A stretch of 19,601 nucleotides of DNA from Larix sibirica (taxonomy: Eukaryota > Streptophyta > Pinopsida > Pinales > Pinaceae). The stretch is taken from the NCBI GenBank assembly GCA_004151065.3, contig NWUY0300003633.1:33870-53470 (forward strand), given 5' to 3'. Positions 9,358 through 18,654 of this stretch are shown one piece after another (position 1 is the first letter of the stretch; every line of letters starts with the position of its first letter). The position numbers were made by a program, and so were the translations under genes. The notes beneath the pieces were generated by a model that saw only the letters and a program-made list of their open reading frames with translations, did no database searches and was not told the origin of the DNA.

Positions 9358-9479
9358 CTACCAAACTCATAGAACATGCTCCAAGTGTTGGATTTTTCAT
9401 TCTCTTGGTGTTGCTACTCGATCCGATCACATTTACAAGAACTTGGCTTTCTTATAACAAACAGTAATTGACAACTGTA

Positions 9480-10690
9480 AAATGGTTTTTAACATTATTT
9501 AAGTAAGAAAAACAAGAATTGATGTTTGAAATGACCATAATACTTGAAATACTCCTTAGATGTAATTATTGCAAAGACATCACCTGAAATTCTCCTTAGA
9601 TGATCTAATTTATCAAGTGTGCCTTAAGCCATTGTGAATAAGAATCAACCTTGTATGGAGCTAGTTTTCTCTATCATAGGCATAATTTGGAGAGGTCCAG
9701 TTTCAACATCATGGTAGGAGGTTTCATCGTTTTGATAGAGTGCATTCCTTCTTATGTTGATCCTATACAATAATGAATTTGTCTCTTTAGAAGTAACCCA
9801 AATTGCTCAAACCGATGGAAAAAGAAAGAAAATATTTTACCCTTAACCATATAAATTTAGTTATGGTTTTATAGATATGATTACACCAAGATACATGTCT
9901 AAAGTTATCAATTGATTCATGCTTGTGATTTTTTGGAATTAGAGCCAAGAGATTGGTGTTGAAGGCTCCCAAAATCCTACTTATGGATCTAGGTTCTTTT
10001 ACAACTCTCAATAGATCCTCTTCTAAAAGTTCATAGAATCCTATTAAGAATTCAATTGTTCATCCATTAGGATCAAGTCTGTTGTCCTTTTGGAAGTTGT
10101 GTAGGATTGTTTGTAATTCTTATTTTGAATTTGGATCCATTAACTTCTCATTATCTTCCTCATCTCCATGAACATGGGAAATAAAGAGGTGATCATATCA
10201 ACTTCTATTATGTTTACTTTATCACTTTCGTTGAATATCCCTACAAAATAAGCTACTCCAATATCTACACTATCTTTAAAGGAGGTATCCTTTGTCCCAT
10301 AATATCTTGTCATTTCCTAGATTTTGTTGATATTTTATCTATTATTAGTAAATTAAAGTGTGTGTTCTCATCGCCTTATGCTAACCATAATGCTTGACTC
10401 TTTAGTCTCCACTTTGCTTCTTTTGCTACCAACAACTACCTCCTATTTTTCTTTGCCTTTATCTCTTTATCCCTACATCCTTCATTTTCTTCTTTGAAAA
10501 TGTTTGCAATGTTTGTCTCAGATACAACTAGATCTTGATTATCTTTTATTCTCTTAGCATAATCCCAAGATGATACACTGTTTTTTACTTCTTTTAAAAT
10601 ATTTTCAAATTGTATACTGGTTGATTCTCTTACATTATCATCATAGTTCTTCCATGTATGTTTAACTATATTTATAAAGTGTTCCTCCAA
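9480..10690 (-). pseudogene. LINE reverse transcriptase remnant, copy 1
   Basis: 10690-10436 is an 84-codon open linker (FENILKEVKNSVSSWDYAKR). It is followed by KWRLKSQALWLA, a stop, and GDENT, the usual LINE pre-RT block. 10011-9787 gives LLALIPKNHKHESIDNFRHVSW, SWCNHIYKTITKFI and LSNLGYF, RT blocks of L1-type elements. After a frameshift, HSIKTMK and MLKLDLSK (9686-9703) mark the first catalytic Asp region. The expected FVDD-type box was not found. Compared with the family, about 120 codons between KLDLSK and the later PVYW block appear to be missing. Confidence 0.75.
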
Positions 10691-10749
10691 TATATAGTTA
10701 GCATTGATTGTGAACGAGCTTGAGGTTGTTTCTCTCTTTAGTTATCTAA

Positions 10750-11430
10750 AAAAATATTGGATGGTGGTTAGATTCAACACCTAATTCCACCCAAGATATG
10801 ATTTTAAATTGATTTGAAATGAGGGAGTGCGAGATTAGAAACCTATCTAGCCTTTTATCCACACTCACTTTGCCAATTCTCTAATTCAACCAAGTTGTAA
10901 CAATATTAGAGGGATCCACATCTATTATACAAAATTCCTCCATTTTATTTCAAAATAACTCAACTAGTGGGTTTGTTCTAGATAGGATACCCCATATCTC
11001 ACCTTTCTTGATTGTGAAGTTAAGATGCCCACCCAGGATAATGTTATTTTCTTTAAATTGATCTTCAGCAACAATCCTCTCCTAACATTCAACCCTATTC
11101 CCATAGGGCCCATACAATATTGAAATACCCCCTCATCTCTAGAGAGTAGAGCTCTTCTCCAATACCAAAATATTTTTTTTTAGTTAGATAACATAAAGGA
11201 CCATTTCCTCCACCTTGTTACTAACCCCTTAATCTAACCTTAAAGTCAACACATAGGAAGTACCAATCCATTAATATTTTTTTCAACTCTCCCAAAATAT
11301 TTATCCCCTCCCACATAATTTCCTAGATTAGAATAATCCCAGGATGGTGTAGGTCCAACAACCTATTTAGGGATGATTTTTTGGATGGGTTTTCCAAGCC
11401 CTTCATGTTGAAGGTCACAATTATCATGGG
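10750..11430 (-). pseudogene. LINE AP-endonuclease remnant, copy 1
   Basis: The minus strand carries the blocks of the L1-type endonuclease in the right order: FNMKGLGKPIKKSSLNRLL, then HPGIILI, a stop, and EIMWEG (the family has Gln-Glu there, so CAG became TAG), then GGHLNFT where GGDLN is expected, then VDKRLDRFLIS, and finally ESNHHPI where SDH is expected. Thus a presumed catalytic Asp is His and the Asp of SDH is Asn. Several stops and frame changes separate the blocks. The enzyme would nick target DNA to prime reverse transcription; it is clearly dead. Confidence 0.7.
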
Positions 11431-12159
11431 AAAACCTTACCAAGGGATTAACTTGCTTTAAGGCCCTATTTAGTATCTTATGCTTTCCATGTTGTATTTC
11501 TTGCATGGCTCAAGTTTGGGATATTGAAATATGGGATTTCATACCTCTAAAAGATGGTGGGAGGTTATTATGCCCATCGTGCACTACACCTCCCTCTATT
11601 CCTTCTTTTAAAAGGACTAAAGTTGGTTGTTTATATCAAAGAAGATCTCTTGGCTACACATTAATAGAAAGGATTTCTCTTTTGACACGATGGGTTGCTT
11701 CAAATACCTCTCCTTGAATTCCATTATTATACAACAAGGTTTGGGTGGAACTGGAATCCCTATAAACCCCCATCGAATCCTCCATAAATGGATCTTTGGG
11801 GTAGGTCCTTTCTAACATAGGATTTCGGTTGTTTCCCATCCCAAGCAAGGTTTTATTTGTACTTTCTTGATTGATCTAGCTTCTCATTTCTAGGCATTGG
11901 CAATTTTATTATGAATGCTCCAAAAATAGTGGAGAGAATATATTTATCTAGTTTTGTAGTAGGATGTGGCTCCCGGGAGTTACTAATGCATGCATCCATT
12001 ACCTCTAGAATTTGACCTCATCCCATAATTCATCACTCCTTTGGCCAAGGATTATAGAGATATAAGCCGTATTCTTATTAAGAGAGGAGGCGATTCCTTG
12101 TGTTGAGGAGCTTCTTCTGTATCCTTCCTCTTCCATATTTTCCTTGAAAAGATGAGCTT

Positions 12160-12596
12160 ACATTTGGATGCCACATGGCCATAGGAACGACATCATGCAC
12201 ATTAGAAGGGGACTCCAATATAGCCAAGGGTTTGGTAATTGATGTTTCCTCTTACCTCAAATGATATTTCATTTTCCAAACCTTCTTGGATATCTACTTC
12301 TAGTATGTGAGCAATTGATCACTTGATGGAGTGACTATAGATATCATCATCTTCTAGGAAGGCTCCAATAAAAATTCCTATCTCCTTGAATACATCCATT
12401 GACTAGAACCCCAAGGGTAGACCTAATAGCTTAATCCATACTCGTCAAATGAATGATCTCTCCACCCTCGAATCGAAGCATTCATTGTATTTGTGTACTG
12501 ACAAAAGGGAATTATTCCACCACCAATGCCTATTGAACACATCATCTATGTCTTCATTGGATCATAATATGAAGACCATCCACCCCGTTACCAATA
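12160..12596 (-). pseudogene. LINE DUF4283 and zinc-knuckle fragment, copy 1
   Basis: Same frame as copy 2 (16160-16740), but truncated on its upstream side by the N. It retains WIKLLGLPLGF, ILEVDIQEGLENEISFEVRG and a CCHC knuckle (12160-12201) reading C-A-stop-C-R-S-Y-G-H-V-A-S-K-C, which has the C-x2-C-x4-H-x4-C spacing with a TGA between the first two cysteines. This is the nucleic-acid-binding part of plant LINE proteins. Inactive because of stops. Confidence 0.7.
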
Positions 12597-12597
12597 N
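12597..12597. other. Single N at the junction of the 4-kb repeats
   Basis: One undetermined base separates the two copies exactly: copy 1 ends at 12596 and copy 2 begins at 12598. A one-base gap is how some scaffolding programs mark contigs with a negative or unknown gap. It is best treated as an assembly join. Confidence 0.9.
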
Positions 12598-13479
12598 CTT
12601 TGTTCCAAGTCATGCGATTCAATTACTTAGATTTTATGCTTAAAATAAGTTATGTATTCTTGCAAATTAAAATAAATATTCCACACAACGTACGTTAATA
12701 CATAATTAAAATTCACACAACAATTATCATTATAACTGGAATAAAAATTGAACTAGTATAATCTAATGCAGAGAGTAAAAGAACTAACAACAAAATAAAT
12801 GAACAAGTAGCATTGCCCCTGTAATAAGGGGAACCTACTTCCCTAGAAGCAAGCTATAGAAGTGAAATCAGATGCTAAAACACACCAGCACATTGCAAAT
12901 TTGAAGAAGAAGAGCTCCTTTGTTAATTTTGAAAATTACAGAGTGTCTAGCCATAGATTTCTCACACCATCTACTAGCCCTCCTGAGTGATGGTTTATGC
13001 CTCTCTTTATAATTGGTTCAGAATACAAAAAGGGGAATACAAGGAATATCATATCCCATGATCTTGGTCGAGATCATTACCTTATGAATCAAATCTTGTT
13101 CACAATACAAGAGATAACTTATGGTTACTCCATTACAACCAAATACTATACTTTATAGATACATATGTAGGATAATATCAAGTCCCCATATTTCTCTTGC
13201 AAGTATCCGTGATTCGAGTACATAAAACAACGATGTTTTCTTTAATCCTGGAATTTTGCCAATACACAGGCCACAATTTTACATGTTGACCCAAATAGTT
13301 GACCAAGCTTCCACCTCGATTATGGGGGATTTCTTCTTCATCCAAAAGGAGCATAAGCAACTACCAAACTCATAGAACATGCTCCAAGTGTTGGATTTTT
13401 CATTCTCTTGGTGTTGCTACTCGATCCGATCACATTTACAAGAACTTGGCTTTCTTATAACAAACAGTAATTGACAACT

Positions 13480-14693
13480 GTAAAATGGTTCTTAACATTA
13501 TTTAAGTAAGAAAAACAAGAATTGATGTTTGAAATGACCATAATACTTGAAATACTCCTTAGATGTAATTATTGCAAAGACATCACCTGAAATTCTCCTT
13601 AGATGATCTAATTTATCAAGTGTGCCTTAAGCCATTGTGAATAAGAATCAACCTTGTATGGAGCTAGTTTTCTCTATCATAGGCATAATTTGGAGAGGTC
13701 CAGTTTCAACATCATGGTAGGAGGTTTCATCGTTTTGATAGAGTGCATTCCTTCTTATGTTGATCCTATACAATAATGAATTTGTCTCTTTAGAAGTAAC
13801 CCAAATTGCTCAAACCGATGGAAAAAGAAAGAAAATATTTTACCCTTAACCATATAAATTTAGTTATGGTTTTATAGATATGATTACACCAAGATACATG
13901 TCTAAAGTTATCAATTGATTCATGCTTGTGATTTTTTGGAATTAGAGCCAAGAGATTGGTGTTGAAGGCTCCCAAAATCCTACTTATGGATCTAGGTTCT
14001 TTTACAACTCTCAATAGATCCTCTTCTAAAAGTTCATAGAATCCTATTAAGAATTCAATTGTTCATCCATTAGGATCAAGTCTGTTGTCCTTTTGGAAGT
14101 TGTGTAGGATTGTTTGTAATTCTTATTTTGAATTTGGATCCATTAACTTCTCATTATCTTCCTCATCTCCATGAACATGGGAAATAAAGAGGTGATCATA
14201 TCAACTTCTATTATGTTTACTTTATCACTTTCGTTGAATATCCCTACAAAATAAGCTACTCCAATATCTACACTATCTTTAAAGGAGGTATCCTTTGTCC
14301 CATAATATCTTGTCATTTCCTAGATTTTGTTGATATTTTATCTATTATTAGTAAATTAAAGTGTGTGTTCTCATCGCCTTATGCTAACCATAATGCTTGA
14401 CTCTTTAGTCTCCACTTTGCTTCTTTTGCTACCAACAACTACCTCCTATTTTTCTTTGCCTTTATCTCTTTATCCCTACATCCTTCATTTTCTTCTTTGA
14501 AAATGTTTGCAATGTTTGTCTCAGATACAACTAGATCTTGATTATCTTTTATTCTCTTAGCATAATCCCAAGATGATACACTGTTTTTTACTTCTTTTAA
14601 AATATTTTCAAATTGTATACTGGTTGATTCTCTTACATTATCATCATAGTTCTTCCATGTATATTTAACTATATTTATAAAGTGTTCCTCCAA
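13480..14693 (-). pseudogene. LINE reverse transcriptase remnant, copy 2
   Basis: Linker (14693-14439), pre-RT block, RT block (14014-13790) and MLKLDLSK (13689-13706) are present as in copy 1. The only protein-level change in the linker is His11 of copy 1 to Tyr (TGTATG to TGTATA on the plus strand), and the RT open stretch is identical at protein level. The same internal deletion and missing FVDD box apply. Confidence 0.75.
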
Positions 14694-14749
14694 TATATAG
14701 TTAGCATTGATTGTGAACGAGCTTGAGGTTGTTTCTCTCTTTAGTTATC

Positions 14750-15430
14750 TAAAAAAATATTGGATGGTGGTTAGATTCAACACCTAATTCCACCCAAGAT
14801 ATGATTTTAAATTGATTTGAAATGAGGGAGTGCGAGATTAGAAACCTATCAAGCCTTTTATCCACACTCACTTTGCCAATTCTCTAATTCAACCAAGTTG
14901 TAACAATATTAGAGGGATCCACATCTATTATACAAAATTCCTCCATTTTATTTCAAAATAACTCAACTAGTGGGTTTGTTCTAGATAGGATACCCCATAT
15001 CTCACCTTTCTTGATTGTGAAGTTAAGATGCCCACCCAGGATAATGTTATTTTCTTTAAATTGATCTTCAGCAACAATCCTCTCCTAACATTCAACCCTA
15101 TTCCCATAGGGCCCATACAATATTGAAATACCCCCTCATCTCTAGAGAGTAGAGCTCTTCTCCAATACCAAAATATTTTTTTTTAGTTAGATAACATAAA
15201 GGACCATTTCCTCCACCTTGTTACTAACCCCTTAATCTAACCTTAAAGTCAACACATAGGAAGTACCAATCCATTAATATTTTTTTCAACTCCCAAAATA
15301 TTTATCCCCTCCCACATAATTTCCTAGATTAGAATAATCCCAGGATGGTGTAGGTCCAACAACCTATTTAGGGATGATTTTTTGGATGGGTTTTCCAAGC
15401 CCTTAATGTTGAAGGTCACAATTATCATGG
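14750..15430 (-). pseudogene. LINE AP-endonuclease remnant, copy 2
   Basis: Carries the same blocks and the same inactivating changes as copy 1 (the stop before EIMWEG, GGHLN for GGDLN, SNHH for SDH). It differs from copy 1 here by only a few bases, including a two-base deletion near 15290. Identical inactivating changes in both copies mean that the decay came before any duplication, or that the two are the same DNA read twice. Confidence 0.7.
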
Positions 15431-16159
15431 GAAAACCTTACCAAGGGATTAACTTGCTTTAAGGCCCTATTTAGTATCTTATGCTTTCCATGTTGTATTT
15501 CCTGCATGGCTCAAGTTTGAGATATTGAAATATGGGATTTCATACCTCTAAAAGATGGTGGGAGGTTATTATGCCCATCGTGCACTACACCTCCCTCTAT
15601 TCCTTCTTTTAAAAGGACTAAAGTTGGTTGTTTATATCAAAGAAGATCTCTTGGCTACACATTAATAGAAAGGATTTCTCTTTTGACACGATGGGTTGCT
15701 TCAAATACCTCTCCTTGAATTCCATTATTATACAACAAGGTTTGGGTGGAACTGGAATCCCTATAAACCCCCATCGAATCCTCCATAAATGGATCTTTGG
15801 GGTAGGTCCTTTCTAACATAGGATTTCGGTTGTTTCCCATCCCAAGCAAGGTTTTATTTGTACTTTCTTGATTGATCTAGCTTCTCATTTCTAGGCATTG
15901 GCAATTTTATTATGAATGCTCCAAAAATAGTGGAGAGAATATATTTATCTAGTTTTGTAGTAGGATGTGGCTCCCGGGAGGTACTAATGCATGCATCCAT
16001 TACCTCTAGAATTTGACCTCATCCAATAATTCATCACTCCTTTGGACAAGGATTATAGAGATATAAGCCTTATTCTTATTAAGAGAGGAGGTGATCCCTT
16101 GTGTTGAGGAGCTTCTTCTGTATCCTTCCTCTTCCATATTTTCCTTGAAAATATGAGCT

Positions 16160-16740
16160 TACATTTGGATGCCACATGGCCATAGGAACGACATCATGCA
16201 CATTAGAAGGGGACTCCAATATAGCCAAGGGTTTGGTAATTGACGTTTCCTCTGACCTCAAATGATATTTCGTTTTCCAAACCTTCTTGGATATCTACTT
16301 CTAGTGTGTGAGCAATTGATCACTTGATGAAGTGACTATAGATCTCATCATCTTCTAGGAAGGCTCCAATAAAAATCCCTATCTCCTTGAATACATCCAT
16401 TGACTAGAACCCCAAGGGTATACCTAATAGCTCAATCCATACTCGTCAAATGAATGATCTCTCCACCCTCGAATCGAAGCATTCATTGTATTTGTGTACT
16501 GACAAAAGCGAATTATTCCACCACCAATGCCTATTGAACAAAACATCTATGTCTTCATTGGAGCATAATATGAAGACCATCCACCCCGTTACCAATAAAT
16601 GGTATTATGGATTATATTTGAGTTGTGGCTTCCAAAATTGCTTCATCCATTCCTTAATATTAGACTTTGAATGAATCAACCATAGAAATGACTCGTGAGC
16701 GATATGGTTTCTATCATTTACAATATGTGATAAACTTCAT
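16160..16740 (-). pseudogene. LINE DUF4283 and CCHC region, copy 2
   Basis: Translation of the minus strand gives EWMKQFWKPQLKYNP (16653-16609), GWMVFILCSNEDID, FNRHWWWNNS, then a block with VWIKLLGLPLGF, DVFKEIGIFIGAFL, ILEVDIQEGLENEISFEVRG and TLGYIGVPF, and the CCHC knuckle at 16161-16202. This matches the plan of DUF4283 proteins encoded by plant LINEs, in which the domain is followed by a zinc knuckle. The domain crosses the right edge of the 4-kb repeat (16597) without a break, which shows that copy 2 is the natural continuation. In-frame stops (for example after SFI, GF and PF) inactivate it. Confidence 0.75.
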
Positions 16741-17111
16741 ATATTGATGACACACACACACACACACATATATATTGTAAATTGCAGAGATAATTTATAT
16801 TATAATACAAAAAAAGTTACATGCACATGATATTCTGTGGTTATGAGATAAAACCGGTGCCTCTCGTAGAGTAGAAAATAAAAAATAGAGTCTTTGAAAA
16901 TATGCCCACAGATGGGTTGAAAGACGTAGACATAGTTACAACCAACCATAGAAAAAACGACTAAATCTGCTCAGTAAAATCAGCAGAGCAAGACAATAAA
17001 CTGAAAGACCAAAACAAGGAGATCTGATACTTTAAGTGCCTAAAAAAAGAGCTTGGGTCTTCCATAGAAACCTTAGATGTCCGCGTCTGCATTCATAGGG
17101 TTGGGCTTGTC
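16598..17111. other. AT-rich spacer between LINE and the coding-like block
   Basis: Bases 16598-16740 still encode the start of the LINE protein on the minus strand. From 16776 to 17111 I see no coding potential. If the block at 17112-18234 is a gene remnant, this stretch would be its 3' untranslated region, but I find no canonical AATAAA in the right place on the minus strand. Confidence 0.4.
16750..16775. repeat. AC/AT microsatellite
   Basis: An uninterrupted run of AC dinucleotides (about nine units) passes into ATATAT. It lies at the 5' edge of the LINE and downstream of the minus-strand coding-like block. It could be an ordinary simple repeat or the tail of an old retroposon that ends here. 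Confidence 0.85.
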
Positions 17112-18234
17112 TTATATGATGGGGTAGCTTCCAAAGAAGTCATCATCCCATCTCTGCACCGGGAGAGGTTCCGTCTTGCGAGGAGTAGCAGCTTCGCCCA
17201 CGTCTTTTCGGACCCTTTGGCAGTGCAACACATCAATGGTTGAAGGAATCGGGAAGGAGTCTCCAGGGGAAGGAGCCCCCTGAAGCACGACAACCACAGG
17301 AGAGACCGACCCTGAGGTGGAGCCCAGAATAGGGACTGGGACTGCTGCGGCGACTACACCATAAGAATCATGCAGAGTGGATCCTGGAGCGTGGACTTCT
17401 AAGGCCAATGCGATACTTGCAGGAAGAATGCCACCTTTACCTTCCGGGACCTTTGTGTTGTTACCAGGCGTGTTGAGACCAAAGCCACAGTGGGGATTGG
17501 CTTTGCTGAAGAGGAAGAACTTGCCTCCAGTCACACTGGATTCCAGTGTGGTGAGCATATCATTCAGGAGGACCATGTGCGTCCTGGGATAGCTTGGCCA
17601 TGGTCCATTTCGCGAGAAATTCTTCGACCATGATACCCAACATATTCTTCATAAACCAGTAATAGTTGATTTGGCTACCTTGGCTGCCAGAGGCAAGAAT
17701 TTCAGAAACAGGATTTGCTTCCTAATCGTCCACCAGCCTACAGATAGGAGCAATAATCCTATCGTTGTATACACTGATGGTTTTCTTCTCCTTCTCCGGG
17801 GAGGTGGCAATTCGACCAACACCATGACAGGCTCCACGGTTGGAGGTTCCGCGCGGACGATTCATGGCGACATTAGCATGCACGCAGGAGGGGGAAGATA
17901 GAGAAGGACTAACATCCACGGGAGCATGTAGGGAATAATCAGGAATGCTAACACAGATGAAGCTGATGGAATGAGGAGGCGTCATGTTTAAGACTTTGTG
18001 GAGGGAGCACCTAGGCGTCGCACGAGCGAATTGAACGCGCAAATTGTTGCAGTTAAGAAGCAAGGACGTAGAAAACCGAACAATATTAATGCTAACCACC
18101 ATTGCTTCATCCTGAGTGATGGAATCACATGCGAAGGAGCCAACTGGAATGGGGAAGGACAGGAGATTAAATGTAGTGCTTGGGGGAGGGATCCCACTGA
18201 GGCCCCCTGCCAGATGGTTGAGCCATCCTGCCAT
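17112..18234 (-). pseudogene. Unrecognised coding-like block, interrupted
   Basis: I do not recognise the protein. A 170-codon open stretch starts at the first Met (MAGWLNHLAGGLSGIPPPST, 18234) and ends at a TAG at 17722-17724. The same frame reads on as a sensible peptide (WFMKNMLGIMVEEFLAKW) to about 17563. Near 17577-17582 the frame changes to a 154-codon stretch (MVLLNDMLTTLESSVTGG, 17576) that runs to a stop at 17112 with the end RWDDDFFGSYPII. Together these span about 370 codons with one stop and one frameshift. The second part is rich in Pro, Ser, Val and Gly. The region is clearly more GC-rich than its neighbours. It could be a retroelement ORF1, a gene fragment carried by an element, or a decayed host gene. 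Confidence 0.4.
17532..17550. repeat. Perfect 19-base inverted repeat
   Basis: Two nine-base arms (cacactgga and tccagtgtg) flank a single T. It lies inside the coding-like block, where it encodes part of TTLESSVTGG, and about 30 bases from the frameshift. Probably chance, though short palindromes can promote small indels. Confidence 0.5.
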
Positions 18235-18360
18235 GTGTGAGCGTGGCAGAGCCTTCCTCGATCATCGCGCGATGAACACCCGTAGCCGAGGTGCCAAAGA
18301 TATTTTCTAAATTTAAAGAGTTTGGTTCATTACATTGTGTGACTCTAAATATTCAACAAT
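18068..18360. repeat. Short direct repeat, copy 1 (293 bp)
   Basis: Starts gtagaaaaccgaacaatatt and ends attcaacaat, directly before the N at 18361. It matches 18362-18654 with three differences, at 18270, 18283 and 18297, all transitions and all within about 90 bases of the N. It includes the presumed start of the unrecognised block at 18234. Confidence 0.95.
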
Positions 18361-18361
18361 N
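18361..18361. other. Single N at the junction of the 293-bp repeats
   Basis: One undetermined base lies exactly between two equal 293-base copies, the same arrangement as at 12597. Probable assembly join. Confidence 0.9.
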
Positions 18362-18654
18362 GTAGAAAACCGAACAATATTAATGCTAACCACCATTGCT
18401 TCATCCTGAGTGATGGAATCACATGCGAAGGAGCCAACTGGAATGGGGAAGGACAGGAGATTAAATGTAGTGCTTGGGGGAGGGATCCCACTGAGGCCCC
18501 CTGCCAGATGGTTGAGCCATCCTGCCATGTGTGAGCGTGGCAGAGCCTTCCTCGATCATCGCGTGATGAACACCCGCAGCCGAGGTGCCAGAGATATTTT
18601 CTAAATTTAAAGAGTTTGGTTCATTACATTGTGTGACTCTAAATATTCAACAAT
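18362..18654. repeat. Short direct repeat, copy 2 (293 bp)
   Basis: Begins directly after the N and ends attcaacaat at 18654, after which agatcaattttac continues as unique sequence. It contains a second copy of the start of the unrecognised frame (Met at 18528) that runs into the N. If the join is an artefact, this second start does not exist in the genome. Confidence 0.95.

Larger units (their letters stand above)
8596..12596. repeat. Large direct repeat, copy 1 (4001 bp)
   Basis: Starts ctttgttccaagtcatgcga and ends ccccgttaccaata, directly before the single N at 12597. It matches 12598-16597 along its whole length. By eye I count about 14 differences in the first 480 bases, about 7 in the middle 2.9 kb and about 20 in the last 630. 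It covers half of the gypsy LTR and the LINE. It is most likely the end of one contig that overlaps the start of the next. Confidence 0.95.
9178..12596 (-). mobile_element. LINE (L1-type) remnant, copy 1, cut by the N
   Basis: This is the copy-1 version of the LINE described in full for 13181-16740. It holds the CCHC knuckle (12160-12201), the endonuclease remnant (about 10750-11430), the linker (10690-10436) and the RT remnant (about 10430-9480). Its upstream end is missing because copy 1 stops at the N. If the duplication is an assembly artefact, this and the second LINE are one and the same element. Confidence 0.75.
12598..16597. repeat. Large direct repeat, copy 2 (4000 bp)
   Basis: Begins directly after the N with ctttgttccaagtcatgcga and ends accaata at 16597, after which unique sequence (aatggtattatgg) follows. 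The one-base length difference from copy 1 is explained by a one-base insertion near 12674 and a two-base deletion near 15290. Only this copy runs on into the N-terminal part of the LINE frame, so it is the more complete one on the right side. Confidence 0.95.
13181..16740 (-). mobile_element. LINE (L1-type) remnant, copy 2, more complete
   Basis: On the minus strand the order is DUF4283 domain, CCHC knuckle, a non-conserved spacer (about 16150-15440), AP endonuclease, linker, reverse transcriptase and a post-RT piece, which is the order of plant L1-type LINEs. Recognisable sequence spans about 3.5 kb. The 5' limit is near an AC/AT microsatellite at 16750. The 3' end meets the proposed outer edge of the gypsy LTR (copy-2 equivalent 13180), so the gypsy element may have inserted into the LINE; I could not find the rest of the LINE beyond the gypsy element to prove this. 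No poly(A) tail is visible. Confidence 0.78.

Noticed and set aside
11505-11848. Small frames on both strands inside the LINE spacer
   Set aside because: No conserved block in either; the spacer between the zinc knuckle and endonuclease is not conserved in LINEs, and both frames are repeated only because the 4-kb copy is.
8596-16597. A true recent segmental duplication or two independent LINE insertions
   Set aside because: The unit border coincides exactly with the N, mismatches cluster beside the N, and all inactivating changes are shared; an assembly overlap explains all three more simply.
17998-18240. Plus-strand 80-codon frame with several Cys and Trp residues
   Set aside because: It overlaps the longer minus-strand stretch, the Cys spacing fits no zinc-binding motif I know, and part of it recurs only through the N-flanked duplication.
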